Shown piece by piece: positions 32,381 through 42,282 of a DNA stretch of 64,000 nucleotides (positions within the stretch are counted from its first letter, which is position 1; each line of letters starts with the position of its first letter). The position numbers and the translations under genes were made by a program. Under the pieces are notes generated by a model, which was not told the origin of the DNA, ran no database searches, and was given only the letters and a program-made list of their open reading frames with translations. The stretch spans positions 1,550,001-1,614,000 of the forward strand of contig OY723299.1 in assembly GCA_963210315.1 (NCBI GenBank), in the 5' to 3' direction. This DNA comes from Rhynchopus euleeides (taxonomy: Eukaryota > Euglenozoa > Diplonemea > Diplonemida > Diplonemidae).

Positions 32381-33034
32381 ATGCGCGGGTCCACGACAGT
32401 GTGCGTCCTGCTTGCGGCATGTGTATACGCGAACGCAGACGACTGCAAACCCTGCAAAGCGGGGTTGAAGTGCTGCCCAGACTTGAGCGGCGACCTCGGG
32501 CCATGCTACAACCAGACCACCCATCAGTGCTGCCAGTCTGACCACGTCGAACTTTGCAACATCGCGACGCAGCACTGCGAAATGGGTGAGTGCGCACCGG
32601 GCAAACTGCTGACATGTACCGCGACGAACCCTGGGAACTGCGAGAAAGGTCAGGCGTGCTGCCTGGCGCCGGGCAGATGGAACGAAGTAAAGGCGTGCTA
32701 CTGGCCGGAGACGCAGACGTGCTGCCCCCACATGGACAGATGGGAGCATCAGTCCATCGGCCTGTGCAACGCGACGCAGGTGTGCGACTCGAAGTGCGGG
32801 TGCCTGAACCCTGGGGAAAAGTGCTGCGTCGGCAGCCAGTTGGTGGCAAAGGCGTACAACCCGAAGACGCAGACGTGCTGCACAGAGTTCCCCAGTTCTC
32901 CTGTGTGCAACGGGGCGAACATGACGTGCTGCCCCACGTGCCAGGGCATGATGGGGTCCACCTGCTGCGCGCCTGGGACGCAGTGCCTCCGTAATGGGAA
33001 CAGCTGCTGTTCAAAACAGCAGCAGCTGTTCTGA
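32381..33034 (+). CDS. Secreted cysteine-rich galaxin-like protein
   Basis: 217 residues from ATG 32381. MRGSTTVCVLLAACVYANAD is a signal peptide with likely cleavage after the last Ala. The mature protein is packed with CC pairs and four repeats of the galaxin type, where a CC pair is followed by a Tyr and a TQxCC element: PCYNQTTHQCC, ACYWPETQTCC, AYNPKTQTCC and related text. Two NxT/NxS glycosylation sites are visible (NQT, NAT, also NMT). Galaxins were first described in coral skeletal matrix and related repeats occur in other secreted proteins; function here is unknown, perhaps extracellular matrix or cell surface. The C-terminus is SCCSKQQQLF. A candidate ATTAAA lies about 215 nt downstream. 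Confidence 0.78.
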   Translation: MRGSTTVCVLLAACVYANADDCKPCKAGLKCCPDLSGDLGPCYNQTTHQCCQSDHVELCNIATQHCEMGECAPGKLLTCTATNPGNCEKGQACCLAPGRWNEVKACYWPETQTCCPHMDRWEHQSIGLCNATQVCDSKCGCLNPGEKCCVGSQLVAKAYNPKTQTCCTEFPSSPVCNGANMTCCPTCQGMMGSTCCAPGTQCLRNGNSCCSKQQQLF

Positions 33035-34105
33035 TCCCTGTGCCTGTGTGCGGGGCTTTGAAGATCATTTTGAAGACCGTTGCTTCTTCAGCCGAGAGTC
33101 CCTCACCGGTTGTTCGCCGGCTGCACCCCCCGAACCGGCAGAGCCGCCCGCGTCTCTACTCGTGCGGGCGACTCTTTGTTGCAATGCGGTCGCTGTGTGT
33201 GTTTTTGCAGGGGGGCTGTGTGGGTTTTTCTGTTCTTGTTTGTTTCATCATTAAATTCATTAAAGATTTATGGGGGCCCTCGCTACGAGTCACTGTGAGT
33301 CACGAGTCGTCAGTTTTCAGCCAAACATGGCTGACTTCTCACTTTTGCTCACTCAGTCACACTTGGTAGCGAGGGCCCCCTATCTTTAATGTTTTTACTG
33401 TACCCCCGCTACCGAGTCTCCCTCCCCCCCCCCGATTTGAATTGATCCCTGCTGCTTACCGGGTGGAACGCAGTGCCTAATGTTCTTCCCGCCCCCCTAT
33501 TCCCCCTCGCGGCAAGGACGGCCGGTCCAACGAGTCAGTTTAGCGTTGTCCCGCAACGGGACCCCCTGTCCCCGGCCCTGTGAGCACCACAGCACCAGGA
33601 AATAGGCATTCCGACTCACGGGACCCACCACCGTCACTGCATACCCCACTGCCCCGCGCTTCATTGCCTCCTCTGCCAGGTCACGGGTCCTCCCTCAAGG
33701 TGCCCTCCCGACCCATCCCCTTTTACCCTCGTCGTTGCCCCTTTTGGCACCCCCGATGGGCGGACCCAGGGAGCCTCGTCAAAGTGTTGTCCCTACAGAG
33801 TATCGCCCTGGTTTTGGCCCCCATGGCATCAGAAATCCAGGAAATTTGGCTCCCTGGTTCCACCGTCACTGCTTGTCCTTCTGCATTACCTTTCGTCACG
33901 GGATGGAAGAGGGTGGTCAGGGTCTGGGGATGTGAGGCTGTGTGTCAAGACCTTGTCTCGTTGTGCCCGGGAGGTTTGGTGGTGGATGGGGTGACCCAGG
34001 CCATTGAGCCCAGAGCGCGCATGAGTGAGAGAGGGATTTGAGGCCCCCCGCCCCCAGGTTCCCTGCCCACCTGGACGGACCCAAGTGCCTCACACCGGAT
34101 CTCTC
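33035..34105. other. Spacer holding a miniature TIR element
   Basis: Contains the 132-bp inverted-repeat element at 33259-33390. The rest, including a 153-codon frame at 33580-34041, shows no recognisable protein. Confidence 0.5.
33259..33390. mobile_element. MITE-like 132-bp inverted-repeat element
   Basis: Left end ATTAAAGATTTATGGGGGCC and right end, inverted, ATTAAAGATAGGGGGCC, both followed by CTCGCTAC. The arms then diverge into GAGTCAC / AAGTGTGAC repeats. No coding capacity. Confidence 0.7.
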
Positions 34106-34621
34106 CCGTCCGTGTGTGTGTCCTGTGTCCAGTAGGATTTACCGGAATTTTAAACGGGGGTGGATATGCCCGACCCCCTCCCACCAAGACCCCGCCCCCC
34201 CCCCATCCCGCCGCCCGCCTCTGTGTCTTGCTTTTTTGTGCCGCTTCCACCCCACACCCCCCCGTCACCCCGATGTGCACGGCACGATATGTCGGGTCGC
34301 CCGACTTGTCGAATCCGACGGGTCGGAAAGCCGGCGACTCAGAAGTGCCGAGTCCTGCACCTCGCATCCCCACCCACACAGTCCTCCTGTCCCCACACAC
34401 CTGCCACACCACATCACACCACTGCCGCACCACCACACAGGAGGCGCCCCCTGCCCCGCCACCCCCCACAGGATGCCACCCCTGCATCCTGCTGTGGCGG
34501 CGGTGCTGCCCAACACACCCGAGGGTTGGTGCGTGGCACGCCTCCCCGCAGCCTGCTTCGGAGGGGCAGGCGCAGGATGCCTCGCAGCCCGGGACAGCAC
34601 TGTGCTGGAGGGGCCAGCCCC
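34106..34621 (+). repeat. Source copy of the segment duplicated at 31674
   Basis: It starts in GTGTGTGTCCTGTGTCCAGT and runs into codon 50 of the AAA ATPase gene. Compared with the 31.7-kb copy it carries an additional 155-base stretch (about 34322-34477) that starts GGTCGG and includes an acceptor-like CCCCACAG just before the ATG. That stretch could be an intron absent from the other copy, or an insertion. Confidence 0.7.
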
Positions 34622-37289
34622 GCTGCAGGTGGGTGGCTGTGTTGTGGCAAGCGTTGTGCCCGCTGCAGCCGCACCGGAAACACCCCCTTCTGAAGACTGC
34701 GAGGAATACGAAGAGGTTGAGGAGATCGAGGAGATCGAAGAGGCGGAGGAGGTTGAAGAAGAAGGCTCGGAGAATCGCCACCACCAACCCGACCCGCAGC
34801 AGCAGGTCCGCTGCGACACCGCCCCGGTCCGCCTGCTGTGCACGGCATGGGTGGATCCCGCCACCCGACAGCCGAACTCCGTCGCCTCCACCAACCCCTT
34901 GAGAATACCCCTGAGTCAGGTTGTGTCTGTCCACCCCGACGACGCAGATTGCTTCGATGCGTTGGTGGCGAGGTTCAGAGAGATCCAGGGCGGTGGAACT
35001 GCCCCAACGGATCCAACCCCATCAGCACCCCCCTCCGCGCTGGAGGCAACGCGGTGCATCCACAGTCTGCTCTCCGGGGGCCGCTGCGGCATCGCCGGGT
35101 CTGCCGCCTTGCCGCGACGCTTATCCTCGCTCCCTGCAGGGGCACCCCAGCCAGGGCCCTCTCCGAAACCCCGTGGGGTCCACTCCGTGTCGCTTTCCTC
35201 CACCTGCCCCCACGTCAGGCGCTGCGTCGAATCGGTTGGGAGGCACTCCGCAGGCAGCGTCATCTCCACCTCTCTCTCCGGGGGATACATCATGCGCAGC
35301 TCCCTCCTGTTCATCCCCTCCCTCGGGGGGTCCTTTCGGGTTGCTGGGGTCTCCGGGCCCGACACGACCCGCGACCCCTCTGTGGTGTACAGGGTGACCC
35401 ACCGGACATCCTACACCATCACCCTGAAGGAGGCTAGCTCAGGCGGGGCCGAGGGGGCCGCGCTGGAGTTGGGAGCCCCTGAAAAAAATGAAAAACAGAG
35501 CATCCTTTCCGGGGGTGGGGGTGGGGGATGTGGTGTGGGGGGTTCCCCTCTGCTGTCGCCTCTTCTCTCTAAAGCCCTTCTCTCCAAAGCCCCCCCGGGG
35601 TTCGCCGCTGTTCTACAGCGCGTCTCGGCGATGCGGAGGGTCAGGCGGGTGAGGGAGGGTGTCCTCCTCCACGGCGTCTCGGGTGTTGGGAAGACTCACT
35701 TCGCAGACCTGCTCCCAGAGCTCCTGCGGTTGGAGGAGGAGGATGAGAGGGAGACGAACGCTGAAGGGGAAAGCGAAGAGGACGCAGGCATCGCAACCCC
35801 AGGTGTGGGCGTTGCAGCCCCTCCGGGGAGTGCCTTCTCGAGGGTGGTGCGGATTCAGGGGGACACCTCACCTCTTTCGGAGTATGCAGGGATTGCGGCG
35901 GATATTGCGGAGGGGGGATCTGCGGCATACCGCAGGGCGCTTGTCATCATCGATTCGGCGGATCGGATTGATGCTTCCTCCCCCTCCTCCTCCACCGCAG
36001 TTCTCCGCCACATCCTATCGCACCTCCCCCCGGGCTGCGTCGTCCTCTCCACAGCAGCCACCCCCGCTGGAGTCTCCCCCAGCCTCCGCGGAACCTCGGG
36101 CCTCGGGGCTGAGCTGTACATCCCACCCCCCACCGAGGCAGACCGGGAGGCCATAGCGAAGGAGTGCCTCCGCCGAGCCTCCGCCGGAGCGACCCTCCTG
36201 AAGGAAGCCCCCCCCGCGGTTGCGGCGAAGACCCCAGGGTGTGTCGGAGGGGATGTGGTGGCGATCTGCGCCGCGGCCCTGCTGGAGCTCCCCGCTGCTG
36301 GTGCTCCCCCCTCCGGAGAGGAGGTGTCCCGGGCTGTCTCGCGGTGCTGCGCGCGGCACCACGCAACCCTGCGCCGGGCTGTCTGCACGGAGCCCCCAGG
36401 GGGTGTCACATTCTCCTCCATTGGCGGCCTCCACGCTGTGAAGGAGGCCCTCTCAAGCTCTGTCCTCTGGGCGGCGGCTAACCCCGAGGCAGCTGCGAGG
36501 TTCCGCGTCCGGGCTGACTCAGGGGTCCTCCTCTACGGCCCCCCCGGGTGTGCCAAGACCACCCTGGTGAGGGCTCTTGCAGGGGAGGCGAAACGCTCTC
36601 TCCTCTGCGTCGATGCGGCGGCGCTCTTCGCATGCTATGTGGGGGAAAGTGAGGCGATTCTCCGCTCCGTGTTTGCAAAGGCGAGGCTGGTCGCCCCGAG
36701 CATCGTGTTCATCGATGAGATCGAGAGTGTCTGCGGGAGGCGGAGGGGAAGCTCCTCCACAGCAGGCGACGTCGCCTCCACGGTGCTCACAACACTCCTC
36801 AACGAGCTGGATGGGGTGGATACGGTCGCCTCAACCCTCGGCGCGTCAGCCCAGAGGGATGTGATTTTCATTGGGGCGACAAATCACCCAGACTCGCTGG
36901 ATACCGCAATCCTCCGACCAGGTCGGCTTGACAGGTTGGTTTATGTGCCCCCTCCCGATGCCTCCGAGAGGAAGGAAATCCTGAGAATGTATTTCGCACA
37001 GCACCCCGTGTCGGGCGGTGTGGAGGGTGCGGTGGAGGCGATCTGCGCCGACAGCCATACGAAGGGGCACACAGGGGCGGATCTCAAAGCGCTTGCGAAT
37101 GAAGCAGCTTATGTTGCACTGCGGAGGCACATCGCATCTGGAGGTGGTGGTGCAGAGGTGGTGGAGGTGGAAGGTGGGACGGAGATTTCACCGGAGGATG
37201 TGTATCATGCGTTGGGGCGTGTGCCGCCCACTGCCACGCCGGCAATGGAGGCTCAGTATGCAGAGTTTGCGAGGCGGGTTGGGGCGTGA
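34473..37289 (+). CDS. AFG2 / SPATA5L1-like double AAA ATPase
   Basis: 938 residues from ATG 34473, which directly follows an acceptor-like CCCCACAGG. The frame is open upstream without ATG, so a spliced 5' exon cannot be excluded. An acidic stretch (EEYEEVEEIEEIEEAEE) lies near residues 75-95. D1 has a Walker A GVSGVGKT (about 401) but its Walker B reads LVIIDSAD, lacking the DE pair, so D1 is probably weak or inactive. D2 starts FSSIGGLHAVKEAL (about 646), with Walker A GPPGCAKTTLVRALA (688), Walker B IVFIDEIES (744) and the region GATNHPDSLDTAILRPGRLD (about 800) with both arginines. GPPGCAKTTLVRAL is most like SPATA5L1/AFG2B and AFG2; these remodel pre-60S ribosome particles. PEX1/PEX6 or CDC48 relatives are less likely alternatives. 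A low-complexity Gly tract (GGGGGGCGVGG) lies between N-domain and D1. Confidence 0.8.
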   Translation: MPPLHPAVAAVLPNTPEGWCVARLPAACFGGAGAGCLAARDSTVLEGPAPLQVGGCVVASVVPAAAAPETPPSEDCEEYEEVEEIEEIEEAEEVEEEGSENRHHQPDPQQQVRCDTAPVRLLCTAWVDPATRQPNSVASTNPLRIPLSQVVSVHPDDADCFDALVARFREIQGGGTAPTDPTPSAPPSALEATRCIHSLLSGGRCGIAGSAALPRRLSSLPAGAPQPGPSPKPRGVHSVSLSSTCPHVRRCVESVGRHSAGSVISTSLSGGYIMRSSLLFIPSLGGSFRVAGVSGPDTTRDPSVVYRVTHRTSYTITLKEASSGGAEGAALELGAPEKNEKQSILSGGGGGGCGVGGSPLLSPLLSKALLSKAPPGFAAVLQRVSAMRRVRRVREGVLLHGVSGVGKTHFADLLPELLRLEEEDERETNAEGESEEDAGIATPGVGVAAPPGSAFSRVVRIQGDTSPLSEYAGIAADIAEGGSAAYRRALVIIDSADRIDASSPSSSTAVLRHILSHLPPGCVVLSTAATPAGVSPSLRGTSGLGAELYIPPPTEADREAIAKECLRRASAGATLLKEAPPAVAAKTPGCVGGDVVAICAAALLELPAAGAPPSGEEVSRAVSRCCARHHATLRRAVCTEPPGGVTFSSIGGLHAVKEALSSSVLWAAANPEAAARFRVRADSGVLLYGPPGCAKTTLVRALAGEAKRSLLCVDAAALFACYVGESEAILRSVFAKARLVAPSIVFIDEIESVCGRRRGSSSTAGDVASTVLTTLLNELDGVDTVASTLGASAQRDVIFIGATNHPDSLDTAILRPGRLDRLVYVPPPDASERKEILRMYFAQHPVSGGVEGAVEAICADSHTKGHTGADLKALANEAAYVALRRHIASGGGGAEVVEVEGGTEISPEDVYHALGRVPPTATPAMEAQYAEFARRVGA

Positions 37290-37930
37290 TGCCAAAGGAG
37301 GTGGGGGGTGGGGGGTGGGGGGTCGGTGGAGTGCCGAGAACATCAGAGAGGGTTTTGTTAGCCTCCGATTCCGTTGTACCACGGCGAAAAAGGTTTGCCG
37401 TGTGTGTGGGTGCGGAGGCCAAAGGGGGGGGGCTGGCTTCAAGTGTCGGGTGAGTCGGGAGGGAGATGGGGGAATGGGGTGGTGCCGTCGTCGTGATTCG
37501 CGTTGCGCTCCCGCGCTTCGTGATTTTGGGTGGTGGTGGTGGTGAGAGCTTTGGTATCACACGGCTCGCGCCCTCCCCTGAAGAATGTTCCCCTGCCCCC
37601 CCCCCCCCCCCAACCACTTTCTCCCCACCACCCCACAAAGAGCGCTGCCTATAGATCGCTGCCGACGCCCATCCCAGACCCCTCCCCCGCACACCACCAC
37701 CACCACCCCCCACCACCACACCACAGGGCTGTGTCAGTGGTAGGGGCACGGGGGGGCTTCCCCCCCCGCCCCACCACCAACCCACCAACACACACCCCAC
37801 ATCCACACCCTTCCCCACACCTGTCCCCCCATCCGGCCTGGAGTTTGGCCGGGGGGGGGGGGGTGGAGGTGTGTGGGGAGGGTGATAAGGCGTGCTGCGG
37901 TCGAATCGCTGATCGCAGGAGCTTGCTGGG
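37290..37930. other. Spacer between AAA ATPase and RPC8
   Basis: G-rich and CACC-rich sequence with C tracts at about 37597-37610 and a G tract at 37850-37862. No gene. CAG followed by GAGCTTGCTGGG precedes the RPC8 start and could be a splice acceptor in the leader. Confidence 0.5.
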
Positions 37931-40002
37931 ATGTTTGTCCTCAGCCGGCTGAAGGATGCGGTGCGTGTGATCCCGGAGCTGTTCGACAAGGAGGTGACGG
38001 CTGCCCTCACCGCAGTGCTGAATGAGAAGTACTCAGGGCGTGTGCTGGCCAACGTTGGCCTGTGTGTCTCTGTGCATGACATCATCGGGCACACCGAGGC
38101 AATGCTCCACCCCGGCGACGGTGCGTCGTTCTGCACTGTCGAGTTCCGCCTGGTGGTCTTCCGCCCCTTCGAAGGCGAGGTGGTGACCGGGAAGATTGTG
38201 GAGGCCAGCTTCGAGCACGGCGTGCGTGTCTCGACAGGGTTCTTCGATCAGATATGGGTCCCGCCGGGCAACCTGCGGCAGAAGGCTGTGTTGTATGTCA
38301 TGTGAATCCTGCACTCCCCGACCCTTCCCCCCCGGTGTGAGTGTGGAGGCAGCACCAGAGCTCGTTCGGTGCGACCTGCACTAAACTTAAAAAGATACGA
38401 TGTGTGTGGGGGGGGTGGGGGTGGGTGGGGGTGTTCAGCTGTTCGAAGACACGCGCGACCCCTTCCCTTGTGATGCATTCATCCCCCGGTTGCATTTGGT
38501 TTGTGGCAGGGTTTGGGTTCTGCAATAGCCAAGCCCCGTGCCGTGTAGTGTGGGGGGTTGGTCTACATTTTGTGTATGCGGATACGGTGTGATGAATGAC
38601 TCGCATCCATTCACGCACCCACCTGCAGCGACAAGGCTGAGGGCCTGTGGACCAACGAGCTGGAGGACGCAGAGGAGGATGACGGGCAGGATGTTCCGGA
38701 GAGGAACTACCTGGAGCTTGGCCAGGAGGTGCACCTTGCGGTGGTGTGCCTCAACTTCGACATGACCACGCGGGCCCCCATGGCACGGCCAGAAACGTAT
38801 GTGTGGTGGTGTGTGATGGTTTTGTTCTTGGTGGAGAAGGGCTTGGTTTGTCGTAATGTGAGAGCGTCATATCGATCCAACGCGGTGAGTTGGGAGTTGC
38901 CACCCTGTGCCCACGTGGCAGCATCCCGCTTCCAGACCCAGACGAGGGCTAGTGCTCCGACAAAGCCACAGTGCTTTGATTGGTGAAGTCGCCCTCGAAG
39001 AGAACAGCCTCCAGCCCACACGAGCAGCCTGCCCACCGAAGGCAAGCCGATCAGCATCCCGCTTCCATACCAGACGAGGGCTAGTGCTCCGACAGAGCCG
39101 CAGTGCTTTGATTGGTGAAGTCGCCCTCGAAGAGAAGCAATCTCCCCACCCCTGTTGCTAGGTTGCGTAGATGCGTGCTGGAGGTCCGTTGGGCCTCCAG
39201 CACGCCGAAGTCCCGTACTTCACCCCCAGCACCTGGTCCCGGGCATACCACTGTACCCCCCGGTGGGCGTCCTTGAAAACCCGCAGACGGCGCCCCACAC
39301 TGCAACTCATTTGCGCGGTGGTTGCGCCCGTCGGCACACCTCACGGTTGTCCCCTTGTGCGGTAATGAACCTTCGGATGGGGATAAGCTGTTGAGGTCGT
39401 CTCCAGAGGGCTCTCGACCCGTCTCACGATTTGACGAACCTACCTGTGTAGAGGCGCGAGAGGAGCAAACTTATGAAGGGGGTCTATGAAGGAGGAACTG
39501 TACACCCCTAACACGCGGAGCAGTTCTTCGATCGCCGGAATGTTGATGAGCCAGAGCAGGCAACAAGGAGCTGTCTGATTTTCCCACACAATCGTCACAT
39601 TTCCACCTCCCGACGAGGGCTAGTGCTCCGACAGAGCCACAGTGCTTTGATTGGTGAAGTCGCCCTCGAAGAGAACAGCCTCCATCCCGACACGAGCAGC
39701 CTATCCACCTAAGGCAAGCCCATCAGCATCCCGCTTCCATACCAGACGAGGGCTAGTGCTCCGACAGAGCCACAGTGCTTTGATTGGTGAAGTCGCCCTC
39801 GGAGAGAAAGCAATCCCCCCCCTCCCCACGACGCCACAGCCATGTTACTTACCCCCCCCCCCCCAACACACCCCCGCCACACAGCCACCCTGTCTTCGGC
39901 AAGCCTGTGAAGGAGAAGGTGGACCTCCCCATGAAGATCATCGGGAGCTTCGCAGAGGACGGCCTCGGCCCGCAGGAGTGGTGGCGCCCCGACGAGGAGT
40001 GA
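37931..40002 (+). CDS. RPC25: RNA polymerase III subunit RPC8 (RPC25 / POLR3H), three exons
   Basis: Exons 37931-38292, 38629-38796 and 39885-40002 give 215 residues, close to the 204-212 of known members. Both donors read GTATGT and both introns are in phase 2; acceptors are CTGCAG and CACAG. The N-terminal SHS2-type domain, shared with Rpb7, begins MFVLSRLKDAVRVIPELF and includes EFRLVVFRPFEGEVVTG; the C-terminal OB/S1-like domain includes VHLAVVCLNFDM and ends with the family signature MKIIGSFAEDGLGPQEWW. The subunit pairs with RPC9 to form the Pol III stalk used in initiation of tRNA and 5S genes; this is known for the family. The second intron is unusually long (1088 nt) and contains repeats. 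Unspliced, exon 1 would stop four codons after the donor. Confidence 0.92.
38797..39884 (+). repeat. RPC8 intron 2 with four copies of a 60-bp hairpin unit
   Basis: Units start at 38941, 39073, 39612 and 39745; each begins GACGAGGGCTAGTGCTCCGA and ends GTCGCCCTCGAAGAGAA, so CGAGGGC and GCCCTCG can pair. The units form two pairs with 132-133 bp period, and the two pairs are direct repeats about 671 bp apart (roughly 38941-39145 and 39612-39815), enclosing unique DNA with another inverted repeat (TGCTGGAGG / CCTCCAGCA near 39177-39202). The arrangement resembles a small element with terminal direct repeats. Confidence 0.75.
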
Positions 40003-40215
40003 CGCAGCCCGACTCGGCAGTGCGCTCTGCGGACGACTCTGATGCTGATGCTAGAGCATGCCTTGTTGAAGGGCGGTTGTCCTCCTCCCCCCCCGCCCCC
40101 GCCCCCTGCCCCCCCTCTCCACCCGTGCTCTCGGCACGGAGGGCGGGGTGGGGGGTGGGGGGGGGCTTAGGAGGAGAAAGAAGAAAGCCTCGCCATTTAT
40201 GCCAAACACGATGTG

Positions 40216-40273
40216 CCTCCTTTTGTGTGCCACGCCACTGGCCTTCGCCAGTGGTGTGACACACAAAAGGAGG
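40216..40273. repeat. 27-bp-stem hairpin
   Basis: Left arm CCTCCTTTTGTGTGCCACGC then CACTGGC, loop CTTC, and right arm GCCAGTGGTGTGACACACAA then AAGGAGG. 25 of 27 positions are complementary and one more can form G-U in RNA. Orientation of any transcript is unknown. Confidence 0.85.
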
Positions 40274-41750
40274 ATTTGGTGGTGGGAGGTGGGGGGGGGG
40301 GGGCGCGGAACCTTCGCTTTTCTGTTAAGCAAACCCTATCCTCTGGCTGGATGCTCAAAATGCGCAAAAAAAATTCCTCTGGGAACACGTTGCGTTGTGC
40401 CTGTGTGTGTGTGTGTGTGGGGTGTGCAGTGAACACATGATAAGCTCCGCTGACCCCTAGCATCACAGTGGGGCTAAACCCACCTCCACCCTGCCCCCCC
40501 CTCGCCCCACCCCCCCCCATTCCGTGCCGGCTGTTGTGCCATCCTGCAGCAGCGCCGCAGGCATCTGTCCTGTAGTGCTGCTGCCGTGGAGTGGCGGAGG
40601 GTGAACGTTGTGTGGGGGGGGGGAGGGAGGGGGGGTGCGTGTGTGTGTGTGGGTAATCATGGCTGATCATAACACCCGCCGCCGCAGCTGCCTGACCTGG
40701 CCCGCTCAGTGTGTGGGGGGGGGGGGGGGGGAGGGGGGGAGGTTATCTGAACGAATGAAAAGTTGAGAAAGAAACTGGAGGGATTCAGAAAAGAAAAACG
40801 AAAAAAAAGTATCAGTGCGGTGGGTTGTCGGTGCCGCCCCCCTCCCCCCCCGACGTCGTCTCGGTTGATGAAGGTTCATCTGACTCAGAACAGCCTCCGC
40901 GCAAAGCTCCACGCCGTTCAGTCAGAAATGCTTAAACTTCCTCTCGCCTCTTACGGTATGCGGGGTCCATACGACCGTCAGGGACTCAGCGCCCCTGCCA
41001 TGCATAGCTGAAGTTGGGGACCCCCCCCCCCCCCCGATGAGTTTTGCCTCTCTCGCTTCTCTCTGCTGTCATCGACAACATACTAACCGCGCGCTGGCCT
41101 TTTACACAACACGCTTACACAACACACTGCTTGCCGCAGTCCTCTCGACACTTGTAGTGGATAGGTCTCCAAACGATCTCTCAGACACAGTCTCCGCGGT
41201 TTGACGTCGGTGTTCCCCTCTGGTCTCGTCGCAGCAGTCTCTGTTGTGAAGTGCGTCATCACTGCGACATCGGACAAGACATACCTCTGTGGGCCCCTAG
41301 GTCGCAGCGTTAGCGCCCACTCCGTTGTCTCCCGCTCCCTCCTCCGTCACTGATAGCAGGCCACAGTCCTGCAGTAAGCGCACTGGATTTGGCTTGACCC
41401 ACACCCGCCTTCCTCCACACCCAGGTGAACCCGACACACACTATCACTATCACAGTGGTTCACGCACTACTGCACAGTCGTGGGTTGGCAGCCGAAACTG
41501 CGTAGTAGATATACCCCACTACGAAACACACCTGCTTTCCCTTCCCCTCCTTCCCTTCCGCCATTTATTCATACAAAAAAAACAACGATACAGGGGCACA
41601 AAGTATATGGTGTCAAGGAGAGACTACGTATTACGTACAGACACCTGGTTGTGTTTTAGTGATACTGTGTTGCGGTCCAACCACCAAGCCACTGACAGAC
41701 AACTGCTACACACCCTCCCGTTGTGCATTGATCTGCCTTGTACAACATAT

Positions 41751-41836
41751 CTGGTGTAGTGACTACAAAAAGGACTAACATTGCGAGAAGGTGCTGGGAG
41801 ATTTACTTTTCCATTCCCTCTCGACGATCAAACCCC
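41751..41836 (+). repeat. Copy A of a three-member 86-90 bp repeat family
   Basis: Contains CTGGTGTAGTG, then ACAAAAAGG, ATTGCGAGAAGGTGCTGGGA, CTTTTCCATT and CCTCTCGAC, followed by a C tract. The same ordered blocks occur at 43897 and 47836, in the same orientation and each before C-rich DNA. Confidence 0.6.
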
Positions 41837-42282
41837 CCCCCCCCGCTAAACGACCCCCGCTTTTCATACCGCACAAAAGGGTCTACCCCGACGTGCGGGA
41901 GACCACCGTGTACCATCACACGGATTCACATGGCACCACCACCACCACCACTGCACAGACACACACACAGGCGCACCCCTTTTTTCCCATTCGCCTTCCC
42001 CCCCATACCTTTTACACTGAAGCATATCCACACCGTGCGCATCTCCTGCCCCTCCCCCGCATCGACCCCTACCTATATATCAAATCGCATCCAGTCTCTG
42101 CCCCGCTCCCAACCCCCCCCTCCACCTCTGACGCCTCAGCCCCTCCCCCTGCCGCCTCTGGGAGCTTTCAAGGCTCGGCACAGCAGGGGGGGCGGCTCGA
42201 GCAGTGGTGTGTGTGGTGATCGTGTGTGTGCTGTGTGGGGGAGCGGGCTTCTACTCCTTTCCAAAAGCAAAACCGTATATTA

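Larger units (their letters stand above)
40003..42282. other. Long intergenic region with hairpin and repeat-family copy
   Basis: Contains a strong hairpin (40216-40273), several poly-C and poly-G tracts (40083, 40300, 40495, 40710-40740, 41020) and copy A of a recurring 86-bp sequence (41751-41836). Frames of up to 181 codons are low in complexity. No gene recognised. Confidence 0.5.

Noticed and set aside
34038-34472. Upstream extension of the AAA ATPase frame
   Set aside because: The frame is open but lacks ATG, is His/Pro rich, and is preceded by an acceptor-like CACAG at the chosen ATG; a spliced 5' exon remains possible.
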